Below are positions 46,186 to 54,381 of a stretch of 64,000 bases of DNA, one piece after another. Source of the stretch: Ignavibacteria bacterium (lineage in GTDB: Bacteria; Bacteroidota; Ignavibacteria; Tepidaquicellales; Tepidaquicellaceae); contig JADJYU010000003.1 of NCBI GenBank assembly GCA_016719565.1, positions 310,001 through 374,000 of the forward strand, written 5' to 3'. The notes below the pieces were generated by a model that did no database searches, had not been told where the DNA came from, and saw nothing but the letters and a program-made list of their open reading frames with translations. Numbering within the stretch: the first letter of the stretch is position 1; each line of letters starts with the position of its first letter. The position numbers and the translations under genes are program-made.

Positions 46186-46526
46186 ATGAAATTTAAAAAT
46201 TATTCATTCGTAATTATATCCGCTGCGCTATTATTCATATTCAGCAGTAATGTTTTTTCACAGGAATACTGGCTCAGACAAAACACTCCGACCGCGAAGA
46301 GACTGACAAATTGTTTTTTATTGATACCAATACAGGCTGGGTTTCAGGCGATTCCGGAGTGATCATGAAAAGCACTGACTCAGGAAGAAATTGGAATATT
46401 CAGAATTCAAATACATTTCACGATATCATTTCAATACATTTTGTAAATGAACGACTTGGCTGGGCAAATGCTAGGAATGAGGAAAGAGATGTCGGAAGGA
46501 ATGAGGAAAAAGATTTTAACAATTGA
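46186..46526 (+). pseudogene. Truncated, frameshifted copy of the YCF48/T9SS gene
   Basis: From the ATG at 46186 (MKFKNYSFVIISAALLFIFS) to about 46471 the sequence closely matches the start of the intact gene at 49662. One T is missing from the T run near 46313-46320, so the frame breaks after 'KRLTNCF' and resumes in another frame as 'FIDTNTGWVSGDSGVIMKS'. At 46471, after 'GWANA', homology ends abruptly and becomes a purine-rich 'GGAATGAGGAAA' repeat. The remaining ~350 residues, including the sorting domain, are gone. It is the dead partner of the cassette copy A pair. Confidence 0.88.
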
Positions 46527-46561
46527 AGAAACGGCAACTTCTGCAGAGGAGCAGTTTAAAT

Positions 46562-46593
46562 AAAAAAAGCCGTGAAAAAATTTTCACGGCTTT
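46562..46593 (-). terminator. Terminator of surface protein gene at 46632
   Basis: On the minus strand, AAAGCCGTGAAAA pairs with TTTTCACGGCTTT, followed by a T run, 39 bases after the stop. Confidence 0.85.
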
Positions 46594-46631
46594 GATATAA
46601 AATTAAAAACCAATTACTTTATTGCATTACT

Positions 46632-49487
46632 TTATTGTCCGACTGAAACGCCTTTGCCGCCGGAATTACTTCTTACATCCTCCTGAACTTCGGTAGATTT
46701 TTTCACCGGCGCAGTTCTGTTTTTATCTCTTTCCTGTCTGAGTTTCAGGAATTCATTCATCTCAGGAGTTTTAGTTACTTCTTCGGAAACTCCTTTTTCC
46801 TTCATGAGCTTCAGATGCATTTCATATTTGGTTTTTTCAGCATCAGTATTGAATACCGGCGCATCGTTATTTATGATCTGCGGTTCAGGAGCCGCTCCCG
46901 GAGGAGCTGCAACAGTTACAATATTAAACGCATTATTATCTGCATATGCATAATCAGTCAGATCTGCAAACATATCGCCGTTGAGATCTGCGATCACATA
47001 ACCTGCTGCAAATGAAAATACCTGATTATCTATTATTGCAAGATCTGAAATATCAATAACTCCATCCTGATTACAGTCACCGCTGTACATACCTTTGAGA
47101 AACGGCGATGTGCTTACAGTAGCCATATTGTTACCATATGATGCGTTATTCGCGACAAAATTATGATGTGAAGAGGAACCCCTTGTGATGTTTACGCCAA
47201 CGTTACTCCATGTTTCCAGAGCGTTTCTGTGTTTTACTACTCTGTAATAGTTTCCGTTTAGCGCTTTGTTGAAAAGCAAATTATCTATAACAGCATTACT
47301 TCCTGCTACGCTGACTGCGGAATCCACGACAATGTTCGGGAAATCAACTCTGTGAAGATATACTCTCACAGTATCAAGTAATCTCCAGTAAGGATTTGAC
47401 GGAATAAACATTGCTTCATTCATAAGTCCGACAGTATTAGCTACAGCAAAAGGTAATGCCTGCACGCAAATATTATCAATATATAAATTATTTCCCCATC
47501 CGCTTTCAGCTCTCAGTCTTACTCTGTTTGTTCCGACAGGTAAGAAATAAATCTTAGGCGCCCATTGCGAAGAAGTAGGAACAAAAGAACTTGTAGTGGC
47601 AGGAGCTGTATTAAGTTCGCCGCCGGAAGGGAATTTACCGAGTAAAACCGCACGCGTAGTGTAACTTGCGCCGCCGTTGGTTGAAGATTCCACTACTAAA
47701 GTATCCGGTCCGAATCCCGCACTACGCGGCGCATAAGCCTGATCAAATGTAAGATAATATCCTATCGGAACCGCCTGAAAATCAGTAATAAGCGACTGAG
47801 GTAATCTTACATTATCATTAAGGAAAGCATATTTTACGCTACCCGTACCCGCTCCGTATGCGCTTGGATTTTGTCTGCTCCAGTGCGGAGTTCCTGAATA
47901 ATTCAGATGAAAATATTTAGGCGTAAAAGCGGTGCTGGCAAAATCTTCGCAGCCTCTGCATGGGTTGGTCGGCAGCAATTCCACTTTTGCTGTATAAGTC
48001 TGATACTGGAATCCGCCGAGTCTGTTATCACACCAGAAAGGCCAGATCCTCTGATTTCCGTTCACCGGATTTCCTTCTATTAAAGCTGAAGTAATTCCAA
48101 TATAATCGCCCTGATATCCGCCGGCAACACCTGATAAAGCAAGTGAGGTCGGTCTGAATCTTGCGTCTGAAACTTTCATATCCGTCCAAGTTGCGCCGCC
48201 GTCCATTGATCTTGACATATATACTTCAGCTGTATCTGTATTTGTAGTTCCTCTGTTATCATAATATACAACATTTACGCCGCCTGATTCATCAACTCTT
48301 ACAGCCGGGAACCATTGCGACTTTCCGTTATTCAAAGCGTCCTGATTTACTTTGATTCCGGCAGACCATGTAGCGCCTTCGTCAGTTGATCTGTGAATTA
48401 CTATATCTGCGTCAGTTCCTGCAGGCGCAAGATTTTTTTGTGAAACTACAATATAGATCCAACCTGCTCTTGGTCCGCAGGTTCTGTCAACGTCAATTCT
48501 CGGGAAACTGTTTACTCTGATATTTGTAGAAAGCAGATTACCTCTGATACCGTTCATATCAAAGACATTATTGTTAACTGTCCAGTTCACGCCGCCGTTT
48601 GTTGATTTTGCAAATCCACAGTAATCTTCTGTATAAGGGCTGGCTAGAATAGGAGCTGCCCAGCACAAATAAACCTGACCGTTCGGACCGGTTCTGAGAT
48701 CAACTCCCTGAGAATAATGTCCTGCAGGCGGAACATTTACATCTACCGCTGAAGACCAGCTTACTCCGCCGTTAGTAGTATATGAAAACGCTATAGGCGG
48801 TGAAGTTGCAGTAAATCTCGACCATGCAGTATATGATCTACCGTAAAAAGGGCTTGTCGGAGAGTCATCTGTAGTAGTAAGATTTTTATCCTGGGATCCG
48901 GTTACAATAGTAACATCACCAGACCAGTTCAGACCGTTATTAGTGGAATAGTTTGCTTTAATTCCGCCGCCGAGATGCGAAATAATAAATCTTCCATCTT
49001 TATCGATTGTAATTCCCGGATCACCGCCGTGTCCGGTAAGTATTGTACCGACTGTATTTTTCATTGTATCGCTGCCGAACCAGGAAGTACCGCCGTTAGT
49101 AGTAACGTAAGCTCCTTCAGAAATGAATAAACTTCCGCCGGCATTGTTAATGGCATTTGAAGATCCGTACATAATTAAAGGATTGCCCGGATGACGGGTA
49201 ATAATTACTTCCGTCTGATAGCTGAACGGAGATTGTCTCGGAAGCACCCTGATGTTAGGATTTACGACAGTTACGCCGTTTGGTGAATTGTAGTACATCG
49301 GCTGATTATTCGGGATAAAATGGTCATACTCCATGGGAAGCGGAGAAGACACTATTTTATTTAAATCCTGAAGCTCCGTTGTTCTTTGATCCCGGCTCCA
49401 TTTTTCAGGATTGTCTTCCTGAGACTGACCTGTAAAAAAATAAAACCCGATTGCAATAATCGGGATGATAAGAAAATATTTTTTCAT
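46632..49487 (-). CDS. Secreted BNR-repeat/jelly-roll protein with dockerin-like module (copy B)
   Basis: This 951-residue protein has a signal peptide (MKKYFLIIPIIAIGFYFFTG). The first ~680 residues are nearly identical to copy A, with the same BNR repeats and jelly-roll. The HRN-region, however ('DTVRVYLHRVDFPNIVVDSA', 'YYRVVKHRNALETWSNVG'), matches the 31856 protein better than copy A, which suggests recombination between paralogues. Dockerin-like repeats 'SGDCNQDGVIDISDLAIIDN' and 'ADLNGDMFADLTDYAYADNN', then 'PPGAAPEPQ' and a charged tail ending GGKGVSVGQ, close the protein. It is divergent from the YCF48/T9SS gene at 49662. The function is unknown; a surface adhesin or scaffold is plausible. 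Confidence 0.82.
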   Translation of the reverse strand: MKKYFLIIPIIAIGFYFFTGQSQEDNPEKWSRDQRTTELQDLNKIVSSPLPMEYDHFIPNNQPMYYNSPNGVTVVNPNIRVLPRQSPFSYQTEVIITRHPGNPLIMYGSSNAINNAGGSLFISEGAYVTTNGGTSWFGSDTMKNTVGTILTGHGGDPGITIDKDGRFIISHLGGGIKANYSTNNGLNWSGDVTIVTGSQDKNLTTTDDSPTSPFYGRSYTAWSRFTATSPPIAFSYTTNGGVSWSSAVDVNVPPAGHYSQGVDLRTGPNGQVYLCWAAPILASPYTEDYCGFAKSTNGGVNWTVNNNVFDMNGIRGNLLSTNIRVNSFPRIDVDRTCGPRAGWIYIVVSQKNLAPAGTDADIVIHRSTDEGATWSAGIKVNQDALNNGKSQWFPAVRVDESGGVNVVYYDNRGTTNTDTAEVYMSRSMDGGATWTDMKVSDARFRPTSLALSGVAGGYQGDYIGITSALIEGNPVNGNQRIWPFWCDNRLGGFQYQTYTAKVELLPTNPCRGCEDFASTAFTPKYFHLNYSGTPHWSRQNPSAYGAGTGSVKYAFLNDNVRLPQSLITDFQAVPIGYYLTFDQAYAPRSAGFGPDTLVVESSTNGGASYTTRAVLLGKFPSGGELNTAPATTSSFVPTSSQWAPKIYFLPVGTNRVRLRAESGWGNNLYIDNICVQALPFAVANTVGLMNEAMFIPSNPYWRLLDTVRVYLHRVDFPNIVVDSAVSVAGSNAVIDNLLFNKALNGNYYRVVKHRNALETWSNVGVNITRGSSSHHNFVANNASYGNNMATVSTSPFLKGMYSGDCNQDGVIDISDLAIIDNQVFSFAAGYVIADLNGDMFADLTDYAYADNNAFNIVTVAAPPGAAPEPQIINNDAPVFNTDAEKTKYEMHLKLMKEKGVSEEVTKTPEMNEFLKLRQERDKNRTAPVKKSTEVQEDVRSNSGGKGVSVGQ

Positions 49488-49661
49488 GAGATTCCCTTTC
49501 GAAATTAACTATTAAATTAGGTTTGGAAAATCATATTAAACTAAATTAAATTGAATAATTTTTTCAAGTCAGATTTCTGATTGTATACAATTTGAATATC
49601 TCAAAGCAAGTTAATTGAATAAGAAAACCAAATTTCATAAATTGAATATTACAAATCCAAT

Positions 49662-50990
49662 ATGAAGTTAAAAATATATTCATTCTTAATTATAACCTCC
49701 TCATTACTTTTTTTAATATGCAGTAATGTTTTTTCACAGGAATACTGGCTCAGACAAAACACTCCGACCACGAAGAGACTGACAAATTGTTTTTTTGTAG
49801 ATACCAATACAGGCTGGGTTTCCGGAGATTCCGGTATTATCATGAAAAGCACTGACTCAGGGATAAACTGGAATATTCAGAATTCAAATACATTTCACGA
49901 TATCATTTCAATGCATTTTGTAAATGAAAGACTTGGCTGGGCAAATGCCTGGATATTTAATCCTGAACCCGGTGAATATCCCGGCACTTTGCTTTTAAAA
50001 ACAACTAACGGCGGCGATACCTGGGAATCAGAAATTTTTCCCGATACAAATGAATTTTACGGAACAGTTTATTATCTCGATTCCTTAAACGGTTTTATTG
50101 GCGGTTCGCCGCAGTTCATACTATACACTGCAAACGGCGGCCAGTCATGGACAGATGCAATTTCCGATTCAAACGGTTTTAATGGATTTCCGGTAAATCA
50201 TATTACTTTTCTGAACAGGGATACGGGATACGCTACAGGCGGTGTTCAGGATATTGCCGGGATTGTATGGAAGACTGTAAATAAAGGGAGGAACTGGGCT
50301 CCGGTACCCACAGGACCTAATGCAGTTAATGACATATATATTTTTCATCCTGATACGGCAATTTGTCTTACCGGTGATTTCAAATTCGGCGCAAGTTTTT
50401 ACAGAACAAATAATAACTGGCTTACATCTTTTAATGTAAATCTCGGATATGTCGGTATGGCTCTTTCAATCGATTTCAGAAAAAGAAATGACGGCTGGAT
50501 CACAATAGGTTATCTTGGTAAAATATTCCGGTCTGTTAACTCGGGTGACAACTGGACAAAACTGGAAATACCGGATTCATCAGCGATATTTGATATTCAG
50601 TTCATAGATACTACTTACGGCTGGTGCGTAGGCGACCACGGATCGGTTTATAAATACAATACTACTATGACTGATATTACATCGACTAACACATTTCAGA
50701 TTTCAGATTACAAACTTCATCAGAATTATCCCAATCCTTTTAATCCCGTTACGAAAATTGTATTTGAAATTCCCAGGTCAGTAAACGGACGGAGCGGTTT
50801 AGTTCAGACTGAACTCAAAATTTATGATATTCTTGGTAATGAAATAAAAACTCTTCTCAGTGAAAAAAAATCTCCCGGCAGATATGAAGTTACATTTGAC
50901 GCTTCGGGACTTTCGAGCGGTGTTTACTTTTACAGGCTGTCAGCGGACGGCAGACAGGTAACAGGCAGATCAATGCTGCTGCTGAAGTGA
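49662..50990 (+). CDS. Secreted YCF48-type propeller protein with T9SS type A sorting domain
   Basis: This 442-residue protein has a signal peptide (MKLKIYSFLIITSSLLFLIC). YCF48/BNR-like repeats include 'NTGWVSGDSGIIMKSTDSG', 'LGWANAWIFNPEPGEYPG', 'NGFIGGSPQFILYTANGG', 'DTGYATGGVQDIAGIVWKT' and 'TYGWCVGDHGSVYKYN'. The T9SS type A domain starts 'LHQNYPNPFNPVTKIVFEI' and ends 'VTGRSMLLLK'. It is homologous to 34878-36200, and it is the intact parent-like copy of the remnant at 46186. The divergent partner is the BNR/dockerin gene at 46632-49487, with 174 bases between the starts holding both promoters. Confidence 0.85.
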   Translation: MKLKIYSFLIITSSLLFLICSNVFSQEYWLRQNTPTTKRLTNCFFVDTNTGWVSGDSGIIMKSTDSGINWNIQNSNTFHDIISMHFVNERLGWANAWIFNPEPGEYPGTLLLKTTNGGDTWESEIFPDTNEFYGTVYYLDSLNGFIGGSPQFILYTANGGQSWTDAISDSNGFNGFPVNHITFLNRDTGYATGGVQDIAGIVWKTVNKGRNWAPVPTGPNAVNDIYIFHPDTAICLTGDFKFGASFYRTNNNWLTSFNVNLGYVGMALSIDFRKRNDGWITIGYLGKIFRSVNSGDNWTKLEIPDSSAIFDIQFIDTTYGWCVGDHGSVYKYNTTMTDITSTNTFQISDYKLHQNYPNPFNPVTKIVFEIPRSVNGRSGLVQTELKIYDILGNEIKTLLSEKKSPGRYEVTFDASGLSSGVYFYRLSADGRQVTGRSMLLLK

Positions 50991-51005
50991 TTTTTGGAGA
51001 TACTT
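50918..51005 (+). repeat. Left copy of an ~87-bp direct repeat
   Basis: The last ~73 bases of the T9SS gene and the bases after its stop recur at 53335-53421 with few mismatches (shared core includes ACAGGTAACAGGCAGATCAA). The two copies bracket the 678-residue protein gene. Confidence 0.85.
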
Positions 51006-51167
51006 ATGAATATTTTTCATATAAGTTTTTACACGCTTAGTTGGAAAAAAAATGTCTGTTTTTATTTATGACATTTTGAAGCAGAGTTTATATTGTGTTC
51101 TGTATGCGTATGAAAGAAAATGTCACCGGACTTTTAACTCAGTATCTCCTCCGGTGGCTGAGAAAAT

Positions 51168-53204
51168 TTATTTTACCAGAACCATTCTCTTCACACCCAA
51201 AAAATTTCCGGCTGTCAGCTTATAAAAATAAACACCACTCGGTAATTCTTTTCCGTCAAATTCAACTTCGTAACTCCCTGCACTTAACATTTCATTAACG
51301 AGTATCGAAACATTTCTTCCGGTTATATCATAAATGACAAGTTTTACATTGCCGGTATTCGATGCCAGATCAAAATTAATTTTCGTAACCGGATTGAATG
51401 GGTTAGGAAAATTCTGGCGTAAGGAATATTGCTTCGGTATAATGTTCGATGCCGCGATATCCGTTACAGGAGAAACTGTTTTGTAAACTGAGCCACCATC
51501 AATTCCAAGGAACAGACGATCGGTAGAACTCAGTCCGATAGATGTAATATTTCCGGGCAATCCGCTATTAAATAATTCTGAAGTTGTCCCATAGTCCGTG
51601 GACTTATACATATCATCTCCCAGCATAAAATAAAAATTGTTTCTTTTGTCAAAAATAAAATGATCAATTACTACAGATTGCGGATAGCCCAAAGATGTAA
51701 AGTTTTGTCCAAAGTTAGAAGACCGGTATACTCCGGGTCCGTCTACAATTACATAGCCATTTGAAGTTGCTGCAATATTGACAAAGTCCTGACCCTGGTT
51801 TAACAATAGAGTCATACTTTTCCCGCCGTCAGTGGAACGGTAAATTTTTCCAAAACCGCATACATACATTAGACTTTGATTCACTATATACATATCATAA
51901 ACTATATGATTAATGTTAGCAACGTTTGTCCAATTGATTCCTGAATTAGTGGATCTGAAAAGTCCATTTCCAAATGCTGCAAAGACTGAACCTGCTGAAT
52001 CAGTTAAGATCTTGTAGCATTGAATTCCGGTATTGAATACCTCCTGAAAATTACTTCCATTATTAGAAGATCTAAGTATTCCGGTCGGAGTTCCGAGATA
52101 AACATTGGAGTCAAATGAAGCAACTTTTACGATCAGCCTGTTTGCGGTATAAACATTTTCCCAAAAATTACCTTCGTTTGTTGTGCGCCACAACGCGTGA
52201 GTATTGTTAGAGATTGGCGATATAGCATAAATTCTCCCGTGCGATCTTGTATCAATGTCATTTATGGATGCATTCCTGATTCCTGAACTGAGCCATTCAA
52301 CACCTGCATTCGTTGATCTGAAAATCCCATGTGTTGTTCCTGCCAGAATAATACCGGGTGTTACTAATATATCTCTCAAGTCCCTTATAATGCTTGTGAA
52401 TACATTCCAGCTTAATCCGGAATTATCAGAAAACCAAATACCATCATTTGATCCTATCATCAGTCCCGAGTTATTATCTAATGAAACAGAGCTGACTTTC
52501 CGGAAAGGGGTTGTCAGTAATGTCCAGTTACTTCCATAATTTTGAGACCGGTAAAGACCGGAATCAGTCCCTGCATATATCACACCGCCCGTTACATATT
52601 TAATACAATTCACAAATGAATTAGAGTTAAGAACCGAATCCCAGTTTTCACCTGCATCTGAACTCCGGTATATCTGTGAACTGCCTGAAGCAAAAATATA
52701 TGAACTGTCATCACCTGTAATGTTACGAATGAACCCGGTACTGTCAAGCACTTTGTACCACGAGACACCGGCATTTGAAGATTTATAAATTCCCTGTGTA
52801 TTATTGCCGGTAAAGAAATTGTTGGTCGCGGGGTTTGAGAATATAGAATAGTTTGTCTGTGAGAATGCAAAACCACTAAAGGTAATTCCATTATCGGTTG
52901 ACTTAATTATACCTCCATCCGTTGCAACGTAAATGATGTTATTTTTCACTATCAGGTCATAAGCATAGTTTGAAAATGTTTGCTGAGTGTATGACCATGT
53001 AGCTCCATTATTGGTTGACCTTGAAAAATTTGACTTATTTCCGGCGTAAAGCGGTCCAAAGGCTGCATAAAGGAATCCATTCTGACCTGAAGCAAATGCA
53101 TTTACATTTCCCGTGGTTGGTCCGTTTGTGCGTGTCCATATTTGGGCACTGCAAAATTGATTGCAGGAGAGGAATACTGAAACTAATATTATGTATCTGA
53201 GCAT
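51168..53204 (-). CDS. Secreted BNR/sortilin-like propeller protein with T9SS type A sorting domain
   Basis: This 678-residue protein has a signal peptide (MLRYIILVSVFLSCNQFCSA). Many 'S-x-D-x-G-x-x-W' type repeats follow, roughly every 40 residues ('RSTNNGATWSYTQ', 'KSTDNGITFSG', 'RSSDAGENWDSV', 'RSTNAGVEWLSSG', 'RSTDGGKSMTLLL'), as in sortilin/BNR propellers. The C-terminal sorting domain is 'LRQNFPNPFNPVTKINFDL' to 'LGVKRMVLVK'. The gene is convergent to the T9SS gene at 49662 and is bracketed by an 87-bp direct repeat of that gene's 3' end. The function is unknown. Confidence 0.85.
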   Translation of the reverse strand: MLRYIILVSVFLSCNQFCSAQIWTRTNGPTTGNVNAFASGQNGFLYAAFGPLYAGNKSNFSRSTNNGATWSYTQQTFSNYAYDLIVKNNIIYVATDGGIIKSTDNGITFSGFAFSQTNYSIFSNPATNNFFTGNNTQGIYKSSNAGVSWYKVLDSTGFIRNITGDDSSYIFASGSSQIYRSSDAGENWDSVLNSNSFVNCIKYVTGGVIYAGTDSGLYRSQNYGSNWTLLTTPFRKVSSVSLDNNSGLMIGSNDGIWFSDNSGLSWNVFTSIIRDLRDILVTPGIILAGTTHGIFRSTNAGVEWLSSGIRNASINDIDTRSHGRIYAISPISNNTHALWRTTNEGNFWENVYTANRLIVKVASFDSNVYLGTPTGILRSSNNGSNFQEVFNTGIQCYKILTDSAGSVFAAFGNGLFRSTNSGINWTNVANINHIVYDMYIVNQSLMYVCGFGKIYRSTDGGKSMTLLLNQGQDFVNIAATSNGYVIVDGPGVYRSSNFGQNFTSLGYPQSVVIDHFIFDKRNNFYFMLGDDMYKSTDYGTTSELFNSGLPGNITSIGLSSTDRLFLGIDGGSVYKTVSPVTDIAASNIIPKQYSLRQNFPNPFNPVTKINFDLASNTGNVKLVIYDITGRNVSILVNEMLSAGSYEVEFDGKELPSGVYFYKLTAGNFLGVKRMVLVK

Positions 53205-53334
53205 AGTATTATTTGTAAAATATTTTTGGAAGAGTTATTTACTTACGTGTCGAATCACAGGAATTCAATATAATTTAACTGCAATAAACATAAAATAGAC
53301 ATTTGAATTGTCAAATATAAAACTGTGGAAAGTG

Positions 53335-53421
53335 CTGTGTTTACTTTTACAGATTGTCAGCAGACGGCAGACAGGTAACAGGCAGATCAATGCTGCTGCT
53401 GAAGTGATCTCAGGAAATACT
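53335..53421 (+). pseudogene. Detached 3' end of a T9SS gene (right copy of direct repeat)
   Basis: The sequence encodes, in one frame, 'VYFYRLSADGRQVTGRSMLL'-like residues and a stop, as in the end of the 49662-50990 gene, with only a few base differences. There is no gene body upstream, so it is a remnant. It forms a direct repeat with 50918-51005. Confidence 0.8.
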
Positions 53422-53461
53422 TAAAAACCCATTCTCCATAAATATTTTCTATTACAAAGAC

Positions 53462-53493
53462 AAAAAACCCTGAAAGATTATTTCAGGGTTTTT
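53462..53493. terminator. Hairpin terminator, probably the original tRNA-Thr terminator
   Basis: AAAAACCCTGAAA and TTTCAGGGTTTTT pair across a short loop. It lies 10 bases beyond the left 46-bp tRNA duplicate. On the minus strand it would follow the tRNA 3' end in the state before island insertion. Confidence 0.8.
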
Positions 53494-53502
53494 AATTACT
53501 CC

Positions 53503-53548
53503 GAGCTGGTGAGCAGATTTGAACTGCTGACCTGCTGATTACGAATCA
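53503..53548 (-). repeat. Left 46-bp direct repeat: partial tRNA-Thr duplicate
   Basis: Identical to 55487-55532. It contains the acceptor 3' strand, the T arm, the variable loop and the anticodon loop of tRNA-Thr, but no 5' half, so it is not a functional tRNA. Confidence 0.95.
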
Positions 53549-53556
53549 TAAAAAGA

Positions 53557-54381
53557 TTATACAACTTTAAATAAAGTTAGTTCTTCTTCTACTATTTTAC
53601 TCTTAATCCTTTGTTTAGCAACTTCGCAATACTCATCGCTTATATCTATTCCAATAAAATCTCTACCAAGAATTTTTGCCATTTTACAAGTAGTTCCACT
53701 TCCACACATTGGGTCTAAAACTAAGTCACCTGGATTGGTCCATGAAATAATATGATCATTTGCTAATTGACACGGAAACGGAGCAGAATGTGCTTTTGCA
53801 TCTTGATCTTCTTTTCTTTTACCAACAACATATTCCCATATATTTCCTTTCATCTTATGTGTACCAACTGGCTTTGCTAACTTTTGTCTTTTCTGTAGAT
53901 TTTTAGAATAGTTTTTGTATGTAGTCCCATTAAGTTGAAGTCCTGCATGTAAACATTCAACTAGTATTGGGTTGTGGGTTTTTACAACTCCTTTACTGAA
54001 TATAAACATATATTCAAACTCATTATTATATCTCTTTCTATAAATTTGTGGAATTGGATTTTTTTTCCTAAAGATCATAGTATCATGTAAATTCCAACCT
54101 GCTTCCATGAAAGCTAATGCCTGTTTAAAGCTTGTTCCGGTCTCAGTTGCATTTATTGTTGCATCAGCAACAATCCAAGCAACAACACCACCTTTTTTAG
54201 TGACTCTTAACAATTCTTTGATTATTTCTTCAACTTGAAAAGAAAATCCATTATAGTTTCTTAAATTATCATAAGGTGGGGAGGTGACAGTTAAATCAAT
54301 AACTTCATCTGGAAATTCTGACATAACTTCAACACAATTTCCTTGTAAAATTTTGTTTTTATATCTATTCATTGTTTTCAT
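53557..54381 (-). CDS. Beta-class site-specific DNA methyltransferase of a type II RM system
   Basis: This 274-residue enzyme methylates an exocyclic amino group (N6-adenine or N4-cytosine). Motif IV 'TVTSPPYDNL' (about 31-40) comes before motif I 'DPMCGSGTTCKMA' (about 223-235), and 'FIGIDISDEYCEVAKQRI' follows: the beta-class order. Its start overlaps the endonuclease stop by the ATGA quartet, so the two are translationally coupled. It ends 8 bases from the left tRNA repeat. Because the linked endonuclease is HindIII-like, methylation of adenine in AAGCTT is the expected activity. That is inference from the partner, not from this sequence. Confidence 0.88.
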   Translation of the reverse strand: MKTMNRYKNKILQGNCVEVMSEFPDEVIDLTVTSPPYDNLRNYNGFSFQVEEIIKELLRVTKKGGVVAWIVADATINATETGTSFKQALAFMEAGWNLHDTMIFRKKNPIPQIYRKRYNNEFEYMFIFSKGVVKTHNPILVECLHAGLQLNGTTYKNYSKNLQKRQKLAKPVGTHKMKGNIWEYVVGKRKEDQDAKAHSAPFPCQLANDHIISWTNPGDLVLDPMCGSGTTCKMAKILGRDFIGIDISDEYCEVAKQRIKSKIVEEELTLFKVV

